From the NCBI GenBank assembly GCA_039654915.1, contig CM077594.1, positions 70,178,393 to 70,242,392 on the forward strand: a stretch of DNA of 64,000 nt, in the 5' to 3' direction. Positions 47,062 through 58,212 of the stretch are shown in pieces (within the stretch, counting starts at the first letter, position 1; each line of letters begins with the position of its first letter). This DNA is from Aquilaria yunnanensis. Lineage: Eukaryota > Streptophyta > Magnoliopsida > Malvales > Thymelaeaceae. Position numbers and translations under genes: made by a program. The notes beneath the pieces are model-generated. The model had not been told where the DNA came from. It did not search any database and worked only from the letters and a program-made list of their open reading frames with translations.

Positions 47062-47292
47062 GTATATGAGTGTTTCCCGAGGTCGGGGCTAGGCTCTCGC
47101 CGAAGGTGGTTTCTAATCAGAAGACCTCGGGGGCCATCGCCCTTTGGCTATCAGGCAGTGTTCCTCCGAGGATAGTGAAGGCACCCCTTCTTTGAAGTTG
47201 GTCGCACAGACCCACTGATGGTAGTACTCAACAAGCCACTTGGGAGTTCTGTAAGGGTAATAGCCCTTTGGCTATCACATGCCCCCCTCGAG

Positions 47293-47787
47293 AAGCCAAA
47301 GTTGTGTCTTCGGCATTAAGCCTTTGCAAAAGTGATGTGAAAGTCTTTGTTAGAAGTGGCAGACGTTAGGCGAATTATGACTGAGGTCACCTTCTTTGAA
47401 ATGGGAACTATTTTTGGTTCAAGATGCCTATTTTGGCTAAAGAAGGATCTTTGACCAAACTCTTAACAATTTCGGAAGTAGTGCCTTCCCCTTATGTGTT
47501 TTTAGATGCCTACTAGTGAATCGTCACATCTTCTAACTAGGTAGACGTGTCACTCCGGGCTAGACTTATGCCTGCCAGTGAATCGTCACATCCTCTGACC
47601 AGGTAGACGCGTCACTTCGAGCTAGACTTGCATAGGTCCGTCAGCTGTCAGAATGCATGCCCTTGTTTCTCGCGTCAGGTGATACATGTCACCAGGCGAT
47701 TGATGAACGGTCGCATCCATTACGTTAGTTACATCCCTTCACCTATGAAGGGTCATTATGGCGATGCTTCACCAGCCTTCTTCGGTC
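47293..47787. other. Tat-G spacer between 3' LTR and antisense promoter
   Basis: No gene. It contains a short direct repeat (GAATCGTCACATC...AGGTAGACG at about 47519-47555 and 47579-47615) and, at 47740-47775, the block GGGTCATTATGGCGATGCTT shared with the antisense promoters of Tat-A and Tat-E. Confidence 0.55.
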
Positions 47788-47796
47788 TATATAAAC
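47788..47796 (+). promoter_or_regulatory. TATA box of the Tat-G antisense gene
   Basis: CTATATAAA in TTCGGTCTATATAAACCTTT, about 260 bases before the ATG codons at 48048-48056. It is the same motif and spacing class as in Tat-A and Tat-E. Confidence 0.78.
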
Positions 47797-48053
47797 CTTT
47801 CTCCCTTCAGATTACTTCACACTTCTCAAGTTTCACTCTTTTTTGCTCTCTGATTTCCTCTTCTCCTTTTCCTTCTTTGGTGGTGGTGCTAGCGGCGGAG
47901 CGAATACTGACAAGCTTGTGGTGGTTTCTGAAGTTACTATATTCAGTCCGAACTAGGTGGGTTTACTTCTGATGTTATTCTTCTCTCTCTCTTTTTTATT
48001 TCAATTCTTTTCCCCTTCATTTTTTTGAGGTATGGATTTTTTATTTATGAATA

Positions 48054-48482
48054 TGTCATCCTCCCAAGTTGAAGCTTAGCCCATCCCCTAGAGTTGGCTC
48101 CCTCTTAACTCTCATCCTAACTGTGCCACTTCGGAAAAAATGAAGAAGCGGTCAGCTAAATTCTTCCTTTCTTCCTATGCTGTCACCAGGCTACCTAGTC
48201 CAGGTGTGATTAGCTATGCCCCTCGGTCAAACAAGATCACTGTCTTTTGGCCACAGCTGAAGGTGGAACTTCGGTAGCCCCCCCACCAACTGCCCCCAAA
48301 CTCCTATTCTTATTTTAACGCCTTCCTTTGCATGTGCGGGGTCTTTAAGATAGAGCCCCACTTCATTTTTTTCATGCAATACTACAAACTCCACCCCGTT
48401 TCGAATGGCAGGTTCTACTTCTTACTTCCTCAGGGATATGGGAGTAAGAAATGTACATTCAGCTTTGGAATGAAGGACAGTT
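48054..48482 (+). pseudogene. Tat-G antisense gene, exon 1 first part
   Basis: ATG near 48048-48056 (MNMSSSQVEA), then stops, LPLNSHPNCATSEKMKKRSA, KFFLSSYAVTRLPSPGVISY, a Transposase_28-like region with PPNSYSYFNAFLCMCGVFKI and GYGSKKCTFSFGMKDS. The orphan LTR at 48483 cuts the exon; it resumes at 50937. Confidence 0.82.
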
Positions 48483-50936
48483 TGCTACTACCTCACAAAA
48501 TGGGAGAATTACAAGTGTGTCATAATGGCTAAAAACCATTATATTGTGTAATTGTCACCATAGTGATTGAAGTGTGGGGGTAAAAGGCATGATCAACACC
48601 TCCTTGAAAGTGTTCCAAGTTGGTAACTTGGCCCCCAAGAAAATCCTTAAGGATTGCTTGTTTGTCAAGCAACCTATGGACTTTTTTTGTAAGGTTTTGG
48701 AAATTCAGGTACTCAATTGCAAAACTCTCAAGAAAGAGACATGGAGAGTTATGGGAAGGATATAAATGGTATGAAAATGCTATTTGAGGACCAAATTACT
48801 CATGGAAGACAAGTTTGGACAAAGGAAACACTAAAGGCAACAAGGACCTCAATGTCCTAGTGTAAACCTTAAGGTGCTCAAGCTTTTGACTTCTAAGGGT
48901 GGAATTGTGGGGTTATCCCACCATGGGGCAGGCAGCCATGACTTGATAATTAGTAAAAAATGTTGGGTACATATGTACCAATGAGTTTAAGACAAAGAAA
49001 CCATAATTAGTCAGAAGGAAAATGACATAAAGCAAGGTTAAGCTTGTTAAGTGTGTTTTGTGCCCTTAAGCTCATTTAAGGCCATTTAAGTGGCCAAATC
49101 ACTTATCCCTCTCTCATTTTCGTCCTCCCCCAGCCCAAAAACATAGCCATACTTCCTCCATAGCCACCACACCTTCAAACTTGCAATTGATTGAAATTGA
49201 AGGCAAAAGGAAGCAATTGGAAGCAAACCAGAGATATTTCTCGGATACTTCAAGGATCAAGCTTAATTTTTGGCCTACCCACTTTGGTAAGGGTTCTCTT
49301 GCTCTCATGGGTTGTTTTCTTTATTTTCAAGCAACCATGGAGCTAGGGCTAAGCTTGGAAGAGAGCCATGGGCCTGATGAACCAAGCTTAGCAAAGGGAG
49401 TGCACTGATTGAAGGTTTTGTGACCTAGTGTGAAGTGCACAAAGATGGCAGTAAAATGAGGGTTTCTAGAGGCCAAAAGTTAGAACTAACTAGTGTTAAA
49501 ATCCTCCTAAGACCAAGCATTAGATTGAGGAGGGCTGCCATAGTGATTTGGTTATGTTTATTATGTGTTTTATGGACTAACCTATGGTATATGCTGCTGC
49601 CACATTTCATGTGTTTGTTGTTTGTGTTTGGCTGCTGCATTTGGTTGCTATATCTTGTATATATGCATTGTGTTTTTTTTTTAGTGTCTTTGGATGCAGG
49701 TTTTAATGAGGATCACATTACCTTAAGAAACCAAGTGTTACCACTCCCCTCAATTATGTCATTTCAGGTCCACCTGAAAGATCACCTTCAAACTAACCTT
49801 TGTGGTTTGAGTTTTAATATAAAATTTCAGGCACATGAACTTCCATATGTCTAGTTATGATCTGGAAACTTTAGTGATTTTAGGAGCACATTTGGTATTT
49901 TTAATGGTGGTACTTATTATGGTATGCAGCAGATGTCGAGCATCCTGTTCTGGAGTCAATTGTGTCTCAGGCACTCCTGTAACCTAGGGTCCGTATTTAG
50001 CTAAGTTAAGACCATTTTGTAGTGCATGTATGCATGTACATGTATTGTATGTAAAATGAGACAAGTATGTGAACATTTGAGTAATGTTTTGGCTATGTAA
50101 GTGATGTGGTGCAAAGCTGCCTAAGTGTGAATGATGGGCTGCTTACTTGTAAATTCTATTTTGGCCACATAAAGTTGCTAAAAGAAAGGTACCGTAATTC
50201 CTTTGTGTAATTGACATATATGGGATAGCTTTGGAAGGCTTCCTCCTTGTGAATGAAGTGTTTGCATGGTTTGGAAAAATTGTATGGGCAAAATGGTCCA
50301 AAAGTTGCCAGAATTTTGACTCTGGACCTAAAGTTTAATATCTCCCTGTGTAGAATGAAGCTTGGAATGAAATTTTGACCACGCCTAGAGGAAATATAGA
50401 GGGTTAACTGGGATTTCCAATTTCTAGATTTAGAGCCCTGTAGCCAAATCTATGGCATTACAAAGTAGGCTGAGTTTTCTGTTGATTTGGTCAGAATTTT
50501 GTAACCAACTTAAGAAATCCATAACTTGGTCCATATGTGGGCTATTGATGTAAAAAAAAATTCCTTGGTTTGCTATAAATCTCTACTTGATAATGGAGCA
50601 AATAAAATATGGGGTATGTGCCTAGAATGATACAGTTTATTAGTGGAAGTTACAGGTGCAGTAGCTGGTCACTAGAACTTAACAAGATTGCCTAATGTGT
50701 GGAAGCCAAAACTAAGACTTGTGCTAGTGTTTTCCTTCTTAGCTGCCATAGTGTGCATAAATGTAAATATGTGTGTTATGGTTAGACCAATATGCATGTA
50801 TTTACATATTGCTCAAGAGGGTCACTTGAGTATGTACACTAGGGGTGTTGTTCTGATGACCTGCAGGACACACCAAACCTGGGAGTTTAAATGCACAATT
50901 TTGGCACCACAACTGGACTACCCGGAGTGGGTAACA
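48483..50936 (-). mobile_element. Orphan solo LTR, copy 2
   Basis: Inverted relative to copy 1 at 30672-33157. Perfect duplication CAGTT (48478-48482 and 50937-50941). Plus-strand ends TGCTACTACCTC and GAGTGGGTAACA. The open frame of 139 codons at 49435-49854 is not matched by an intact frame in copy 1 on the same LTR strand, so I treat it as chance. Confidence 0.9.
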
Positions 50937-51919
50937 CAGTTGCCAAGGGTGGCAAAAGAAGTTCTTCTTTTTTGAGGTGGCTGAGGCATTGAAACACATG
51001 CCGACCAAATGGGCTTTGGGGACTTTGGATATTGATGTAGTAGATCCCAAGAAGCTACTAACTTTGGAGTTAGAAGACCAATTTGAAGAATTTGACAGCC
51101 GTATTTGCGCTATCACAGATTGGGATCCCGAGGTCCCTCTGCGTTCATTATACCCCTTCCATATTAGGTTGAATTTTATGACCGAAGCGGTCCTTCGGGA
51201 GCTAGGGGTAGTTAAGGAACACATTACCGACAAGGATATATCGAAGCGCCTTTTTGATGGCAAGAAGGCGTGGTTGGTGAAGCTCATTTGGGGCAAACTC
51301 ACTTATCCGGCTCTTGAAGAGAGTAAGTCCCTTCCCAGATTTTTTCGTACATAGCTCTCTATACTTACACCAATGTTCTTCTTTTTGCAGCGATGGGTGA
51401 CAAGTCTGCTGCTTTCTACAAGAGTCTCTTCCTCGACCAGGCCGAGAAGGGGAAGCAGCAAAGAAAGAAGGCGATGCTGAAAAGGAAGAAGGCGCCGGGG
51501 GGACCATCTTTGGGGTCGAAGTCAAAGAAGGCCAAGGAGGACTCCCTTCCCATCCACCTGAAGATGAGGTGGAGGTGCAGAACCAAACTCCTGTTCGTGC
51601 CGACCCATCTTCAGAGCCAGCCATTTGTTCAACTCCCCTTAGTCCTAGTACTGCTGCAGAGATTTTGGGGACTTCAGTTGGGGGTCTTTCGGTTGAAGAA
51701 CTTGAGGAATGCTGAAAGAGGATAGGCAAAGGTGTTCCCACCGAAGTTTTTGATGTCAGTGACTCCAAGAGAGAAGACACCAAACTCCCTCCAGGTTTGT
51801 CCCTTAGCCATTCTTTTATGAGTTTGGGAATTTTTGGTATTTTAGACCTTATAGACGAATGGCTAAGGGATAACGTTCTAATGGAACTTTGGTATGACTT
51901 TGCGAGCGAAGGAGTGTAG
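50937..51919 (+). pseudogene. Tat-G antisense gene, exon 1 end to exon 3 start
   Basis: Exon 1 resumes with the WQKKFFFF segment, then VAEALKHMPTKWALGTLDID, VVDPKKLLTLELED and RELGVVKEHITDKDI to 51322. Intron 1 51323-51390 (68 bp, GTAAGTCC...TTTTTGCAG). Exon 2 MGDKSAAFYKSLFLDQAEKG with a lysine-rich stretch, to 51794. Possible intron 2 51795-51845 (51 bp, GTTTGTCC...TATTTTAG). Exon 3 begins with the equivalent of DLIDEWLRDNVLMEL and is cut at 51919 by Tat-I. Exon 4 is lost. Confidence 0.83.
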
Positions 51920-52669
51920 TGATAGCCAAAAGGCTATCACCTCTATTTGACCCGAACTCGGAGCGTCAGGGAACGCGAGGATACTATTAGCCCAACCGAG
52001 GTACTAAACAAATCGCCTTCGGAGATGGAGAATCAACTATTGCAAGCCGAAGAGGATCTCCCCGAAGGCGGAACCCTGAATCAGGGAACTCCCCGAACTA
52101 CGGGCACATTTCCAGAAGGGGCACCGTCCGCGTCAGAGGGCGACCTCGTCCAGGGACTTCGGGAGTACGGTATGAGCATTTAAGGAGCCTCTGACATGCC
52201 ACCCGCAGACGCTACATGTCACCTCAAATGGTGATTTGACACGCCGACGCCGTCCAGGTCTTGTCACGACCTGTCTCGGTTCAAGACTCAAGGAGCCTGT
52301 CACCGGCTACTCGCCCCCTATGCCCCGAAACTCAGAGAACATCCGACCGAGCACTTGTCGTCATCTGAACGGGCTGGGCTTCTCTATAAATACCAGGGAA
52401 CAGACCCTGGCAAACGGTTCAACTCCTCCTCCTCGAGAAAATACAGGCAAGCCCACTAAAAACCCTAGTGCTTCCTCCTTACGTTCTCAGGAAACTGACT
52501 TTTGTGTCGGAGGCTCCTCCCCGGAAAAGCACCCCGGGGACCTCCTAACCCGCTTGTCTGAGCTTTTGAGGCAAATTCCCCTCGGAAACCTCAACTCTAG
52601 ACGCTCTTCCTCACAGGACGTCCTCCCGGAAGTCACCATGCCTTCCAGTGAAGATGTCTCAGGGCATCA
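51920..52669 (+). repeat. 5' LTR of Tat-I
   Basis: 750 bp, TGATAGCCAAAAGGCTATCA to GGGCATCA. TATA segment CTATAAATACC at 52384. It differs from Tat-A and Tat-E LTRs in U3 and lacks their dense CCACCCTCGG array. The gag ATG at 52638 is 32 nt before the LTR end. Confidence 0.93.
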
Positions 52670-54230
52670 TTTGGCGACGTCTGTGGGAAACCATCCTCGG
52701 GTTGCCATCGTTGAGACTCGGTGTTCTAAGGACAAAGGACCCCCGAGGTCCCCGTCCGCGCCTGAAGTCCAACCGGCCACTGAGCAAGCCCTCCCAGGGA
52801 CTTCCACGCCTGAGGAAGAGCGCCCTCTGGTCATAACCATGAGCTTTCTGCGCGACTTTCAACGTTCTGTTGTGGCTGAAATGACACAACAGATAGACCG
52901 AAGGTGGCCGCAACAAGCTCAAGCCCAAAGGCCTCCTTCGCCAGCACACCCTCGGGAAAAAAGTCCCAAACCAACCCATCGTAGTTCGGGATGCGGAGAC
53001 CCATGAGAGGAGTCTTCAACAGAAAACATGCCCCTCGGGGCACGGCTCGCGGGACAAGCGGGGTCAAGACGACCCAAAATCACACACAGGAGAAGCCAGT
53101 CACCTGAGGCGAGGTCCCCATCCCCACAGCGCCGAACTCACTCTCCGAAGAGGCACCGACAATCTCCCCTACCAGAAGAAGAACCTAGCGCCACGATCCT
53201 TATGGAGAAGATATTAGCGAGGTTGGACAGAGTGGAGAAACAGGTGGCCCGCAAACCCGTCTGGGCTAGGCTGTCTGGAACCTTTTGTGGGGATGAGTCC
53301 CCATTCACCCAAGATGTAGTTGAGGCAGCCATGCCAGGTAATTTCAGAGTACCTCGGCTGGAAACTTATGATGGCCGTACTGATCCACAAGCCCATCTTA
53401 CCAAGTACAGACGCAGCGTGATGATGCACGGTGCCGACGACGCTACCCTGTGCAAATGCTTCGAGGTCACTCTCACTGGGCCAGCAACAGCCTGGTATAA
53501 TTCATTGGCCCCAGGAACCATCACGGAGTTCTAGGAGTTATCCACAACCTTCACGCAGCAGTTTATCGGAAGTCGGCCAACAGCGAAGATGCCGATTCAG
53601 ATGTTAGACATAGCGCAAAAAATTGGAGAGACCATCCGCGACTATGTCGAGAGATTTAACAGAGATGCCTTGAGTGTCCCAGACTTTCGGCCCGAAGTAT
53701 GCATCCTCGCGATGACACGGGGCCTTCGGAGGGACTCGCAGCTATTTTACGAATTCTCCAAAGATCCGCCAGACACGCTCGGCAAATTTTACCGAAGGGC
53801 CGAACAGCACATGACAGCCGAAGAACTGAGAATGGGCGGACCGAAGTCCGATCACACCCGTGCCGAAGGATCCAGCCAGCAAACCCGGTATCCCACTGAA
53901 CAGGCAGGTCGACCTCGGAGAACGCGAGGAAGGAAACTCCCCATTTTCACACGCCTGAACACCACAAGGACCAACATCCTCATGACAATGGAAAGGCAGG
54001 GAACTCAGGTTCAGCGGCCACTGGCCATGACCGCCGACAACAGAAAGAATATGAAGAAGTTCTGCCAGTTTTATCGCGACCACGGCCACGACACCGAAGA
54101 CTGCTTCCAATTGAAAAAGTATATAGAGTCGCTGATAAAACAGGGCCAACTTCGGCGTTATCTGCGCATGCCTTCCCCAAAAGGGAGAAAAGAGGAGGAA
54201 GGAAAGGCAGAAGATGAGGACTACGACTCC
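52638..54230 (+). pseudogene. Tat-I gag
   Basis: ATG at 52638 inside the LTR; the frame runs MPSSEDVSGHHLATSVG through LTR end and primer site (52672-52689). Next a proline/serine-rich basic segment, TGA at 53004 (CGA in origin), MEKILARLDRVEKQVARKPV, LTKYRRSVMMHGADDATLCK, GPATAWYNSLAPG, TAG at 53532 (CAG in origin), MPIQMLDIAQKIG, DYVERFNRDAL, FYEFSKDPPDTLG, FYRRAEQHMTAEELRMGG and zinc-knuckle-like KKFCQFYRDHGHDTEDCFQL near 54055-54110. No frameshift. I chose the LTR start because all Tat LTRs keep it at the same distance. Confidence 0.92.
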
Positions 54231-56549
54231 CACAGGCGGAGAAACCGAAGTCTGAAAAGGCGCCCCCCACCTCCAACGGGAATCATACAAACAATTACGA
54301 CGGGACTGCCATCCTCGGAAAGAAAGAGGAAGGCCAGAGAAATAGCAGTCATGGAGTATCAAAGTACAACAAAAAAGCTGGCCCGAAAGGATGGTTCTGC
54401 CGTCATTTTTCCGCATGACAACCCATTATTGATCATGGCGAGAATAGGAAATTAGGACGTAAAGAGAGTGCTGCTTGACGACGGATCAAATGCCGAAGTC
54501 CTGTTTTCACACTTGCTGCCGAGGTTGGGTGTATCTAGCAGCGACCTCAAACCCGTCACCTCACCTACCTTCTGGGTAGGTTCATCCGAGCTGCCCATCC
54601 TCGGATGGATCGATCTCCCTTTGATGCTGAAAGGGACTCCGGTGATTGGGACAGCAGAGTTGTACGCCTCCACAATGGCAAGGTTCATCGTTATGGATGT
54701 CCCTTCATCATACAACGCCATCCTTGGAAGACAGACACAGGGAAACCTGCACATTCGCCCTGATGTCAAGTACTTAACCGTCACTTTCGTCGCCAAGGAT
54801 GGAGATGCGAAAATCTTCATAGATAAAGGCAAAGTAAGGAAGGTGTTCGTCAAAACACGAAAGGCTCCAGCAAACAACTTCGCGCAAGCTGTGGAAGCAA
54901 AAGCACCAAAAAAGGGCGAGGTAGAGAATCCCGCGAAGGCGGAAATGGAAGAAGTAGAACTTGTCCCAAGCCAAAATACCCAAATAGGGAAAAACTTGGT
55001 CGAAGGTGACAAGGAAAAACTTGTATCTTTTCTACTGACAAATAAAGATCTGTTTGCCTACTCGCCGAAAGACATGCCAGGGGTAAACTCTGACATAATT
55101 CAACATAGCCTCAAAGTAAGTCCGGAAGCAAAGCCTGTCCGGCAAAAGAAGCGAGGCATCTCGTTTCATAAAAGTAACTTTGTCAAAACCGAAGTCCAAC
55201 GACTGTTAGAAGCCGATGTCATCAGGGAGGTCAAGTACCCTGAATGGTTAAGCAATGTGGTAGTTGCCACAAAAGAAGGAAGCTGCAAACTCCGGATGTG
55301 CATCGACTTCAGAAACTTGAACGATGCTTTCCCGAAAGATTCATACCCTTTCCCACCGATAGACCAATTGGTAGACTCAACTGCCGAATACGGGCTCCTA
55401 ACTTTCTTAGACGCCTTCAGTGGGTATCACCAAATAAGTATGGACCCTGAAGATGAAGAAAAAACCGCCTTCATCACCGAAGGAGGAACATACTGCTACA
55501 TCAGGATGCCCTCCGGGCTAAAAACCGCAAGAGCCACCTACCAGAGGTTGATGAGCAAGGTCTTCAACGACCAAATAGGGAGAAACATGGAAGTATATGT
55601 GGACGACATGATAGTCAAAAGCAAACTGCCTGGCGACCACGTCACAAATCTAAAGGAAACTTTCCACTAGCTCAGAACCTTCGGGATCCGCCTTATTCTC
55701 GAAAAATGCATATTCGGAGTGACCTCGGGAAAGTTCCTTGGGTAAATGGTATCAGAAAGAGGTATTGATGCCAACCCAGAAAAAATTAAGGCTCTACTCG
55801 AGTTCCGAACTCCTGCCACAATAAAAGACGTGCAGAGGCTCACCGGAAGGATAACCTCCCTCAGCAGGTTTATTTCCAGATATGGAGACCGGTGTCAACC
55901 ATTCTTCAAAGTCCTCACTAAGGCAGCAAGAAAGAAGGACAACCTCGGGAGTAATGACCATCCTTGGGGTGAAGACTGCCAAAAGGCCTGGGAGGAACTC
56001 AAAATCTACTTAGCCGGTCTGCCCACATTGCGGCAACCTCACGAGGGAGAACCCATCGTGTTATACCTCGCCGTCACAGAAAAAGCCGTAAGCTCGATCC
56101 TTGTGAAAGAAGAGGGGGTGAAGCAATGGCCAGTCTACTATGTAAGCAAGTCCCTACATGGCACCGAAGTCAGGTACCCTCTGTTGCAAAAAGCTATATA
56201 TGCCTTGGTGCTAGCAGGAAGAAGGCTACGACCATATTTTCAGGCTCACCCTATCATCGTCTGAAGCAGTCTACCTCTGCGCGATGTCATGAGAAAAGTT
56301 GATCATTCGGGAAGGCTTTCCAAATGGTGCATAGAGCTTGGCGAACACGACATCACTTATGAACCTCGAAAAGCCATAAAAGCTCAAGCTCTGGCAGACT
56401 TCATTGCCGAAGTACCCACCACCGAAGATAGCCATCCAGATCCAAGCGAAGGTGAGCCAGAGTGGACTTTTTACGTCGACGGAGCCTCGGGGTCCAAACA
56501 CCAGGGAGCTGGGGTAATTATCAGAGGTCTCGAAGGCCTTGAAGTCATG
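54231..56549 (+). pseudogene. Tat-I pol: protease, RT, dual RNase H (truncated)
   Basis: Same frame as gag. Protease VLLDDGSNAEVLFSHLLPRL near 54465-54525, just after TAG 54453. RT: WLSNVVVATKEGSCKLRMCI, FLDAFSGYHQISMDPEDEEK, YIRMPSGLKT (Phe to Ser), YVDD at 55596-55607. Stops TAG 55668 and TAA 55746-region. First RNase H: LYLAVTEKAVSSILVKEEGV without DAS, PVYYVSKSLHGTEVRYPLLQ, TGA at 56262. Second RNase H starts FYVDGASGSKHQGAGVIIRG and is cut at 56549. Confidence 0.92.
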
Positions 56550-57479
56550 GTCATGGTATTTTGCCAAGTTTGGGTCCCCTGCACCGTAGTTCCTTGCCAT
56601 CTACTGTACCACTAACTGAGAATCACCGTGGGCCTTTACATTCCTTATACCAACTCTTTTTGCCAGCTGTAAGCCTGCTATAAGGGCTTCACACTCGGTG
56701 ACATTGTTGGTGACATTGAATCCAAACTTGACGGCCTTCATAGCTTCCATACCTTCGGGCCCGCGGAGGATTACTCCGACTCCTTGGTGTTCGGATCCTG
56801 AAGCACCATCTATGAACAATGTCCACTCGGGCTCACTATTCTCGAGGTCCTCTAGACTACCTTCGGTTTTAGGTACCTCAGTGATAAAGTCTGCCAGCAC
56901 TTGGGATTTTATGCCTTTCTTGGCTCATAGGTGATGTCGAACTCATCGAGCTCAATGTACCACTTTCACAGTCTTTCCAAATGGTCTGCCTTCCTCATGG
57001 CATCCTGAAGAGGTATGTTACTTCAGACAATAATAGGGTGGGCTTGAAAGTAAGGTCGCAGCCTTCTACTGGCCAGTACTAAAGCATAAATGGCCTTCTG
57101 CAAAAGAGGGTACCTGATTTTGGCACCATGCAAGGACTTACTCACATAGTACAATGGCCATTACTTTCCTCATTCTTTTTTTTCTAGCACCGAGCTTACT
57201 GCCATTTCAGTGACCGCGAGGTAGAGGATGAGGGGCACTCCTTCCCATGGCTGCCGAAGTGTTGGCAGACGGGTTAGGTAACATTTGAGTTCCTCCCAAG
57301 CCTTCGAGTAGTCTTCGGTCCAAGGGTCTTCCACGAGACCGAAGTTACCTTCATTTTTTGATGCTCTAGTAAGCACTTTAAAGAATGGTCGGCACCGATC
57401 CTCATTTCTGGGGATGCATCTAGTAAGGGCTGTTATTCTCCCGGTAAGCCTTTGCATTTCCTTGGTGGTTGTGGGAGTT
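56550..57479 (-). pseudogene. Tat-G dual RNase H, truncated
   Basis: Minus strand: TGRITALTRCIPRNEDRCRP, then LILYLAVTEMAVSSVLEKKE (first RNase H without DAS), a decayed PVYYVSKSLHG segment, and 56900-56601 FIDGASGSEHQGVGVILRG, ECEALIAGLQLAKRVGI and HGDSQLVVQ of the second RNase H, ending AGDPNLAKYHD at the junction with Tat-I. Confidence 0.87.
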
Positions 57480-58212
57480 TGGAATCCTAGCAGGGCCTTG
57501 ACCTTTTCTGGGTTGGCATCGATAACCCTCTCGATACCATGAACCCGAGGAACTTTTCGGCCGTTACCCCGAACACACACTTTTCAAGGTTAAGACGAAT
57601 CCCAAATTTCTGAAATTGGTAGAATGTTTCCTCCAAGGCTACGATATGACTACCAGACTGCTTGCTCTTAACTACCATATCATCAACATATACTTCCATA
57701 TTTCTCCCATTTTGGGATGTGAATACCTTGTCCATCAGCCTTTGGTACATTGCTCTCGTCTTTTTAAGGCCAAGGGGCATTCTAATGTAGCCGTAGGTCC
57801 CTACTTTGGTGATGAAGGCGGTTTTCTCCTCATCTTTGAGATCCATCCGAATTTGGTGGTATCCATTGAAGGCGTCGAGGAAGCTAAGCAGACCATATTC
57901 ATAGGTTCAGTCCACCAGTTGATCTATAGGTGGCAAAGGATAGGAGTCCTTCGGGCAAGCGTCATTTTTGTTTCAAAAGCCGATGCACATTTGGAGTTTA
58001 TCACTCCCTTCCTTTGTGGCAATAACAACATTGTGAAGCCATTCGGGGTACTTGACTTCTCCTATTACGACTGCCTCCATTAACCATTGGACTTTGGTTC
58101 TGACAAAGTTGTTCTTATAAGCCGAAAGGTTGCGCTTTTTTTGTCGAACAGGTTTTACCTCCCGGCGTACTTTAAGATTGTCACCTTCAAAGAGTAGGCA
58201 AAGAGTAGGCAA
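57480..58212 (-). pseudogene. Tat-G reverse transcriptase
   Basis: Minus strand: WLHNVVIATKEGSDKLQMCI, decayed DACPKDSYPLPPID, MDLKDEEKTAFITKVGTYGY, IRMPLGLKKTRAMYQRLMDK, intact YVDD at 57690-57679, and VFGVTAEKFLGFMVSRG. Frameshifts near 57975-57850 and 57530. A 10-bp duplication AAAGAGTAGG(C) lies at 58189-58208. Confidence 0.87.

Larger units (their letters stand above)
44310..47277 (-). repeat. 3' LTR of Tat-G, split by a solo LTR
   Basis: LTR parts are 44310-44934 and 47067-47277, matching the 5' LTR 61921-62770. The plus-strand left end reads AGATGCCC (TGATGCCC expected). The gag-type ATG is at 44341-44339 on the minus strand. The polypurine tract follows at 47278-47292. Confidence 0.92.
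51920..56549 (+). mobile_element. Tat-I, Tat-lineage Ty3/gypsy retrotransposon, 3' half missing
   Basis: 5' LTR, primer site and gag-pol as far as the second RNase H. It starts with TGATAGCC after TGTAG in exon 3 of the Tat-G antisense gene. At 56544-56555 its RNase H is fused to the inverted RNase H of Tat-G, so integrase, antisense gene and 3' LTR are missing. All coding sequence is in one frame, the least decayed Tat copy here. Confidence 0.9.

Noticed and set aside
49435..49854. Open frame of 139 codons with hydrophobic stretches
   Set aside because: Inside orphan LTR copy 2; copy 1 has only a broken equivalent, and no signal of selection is visible.
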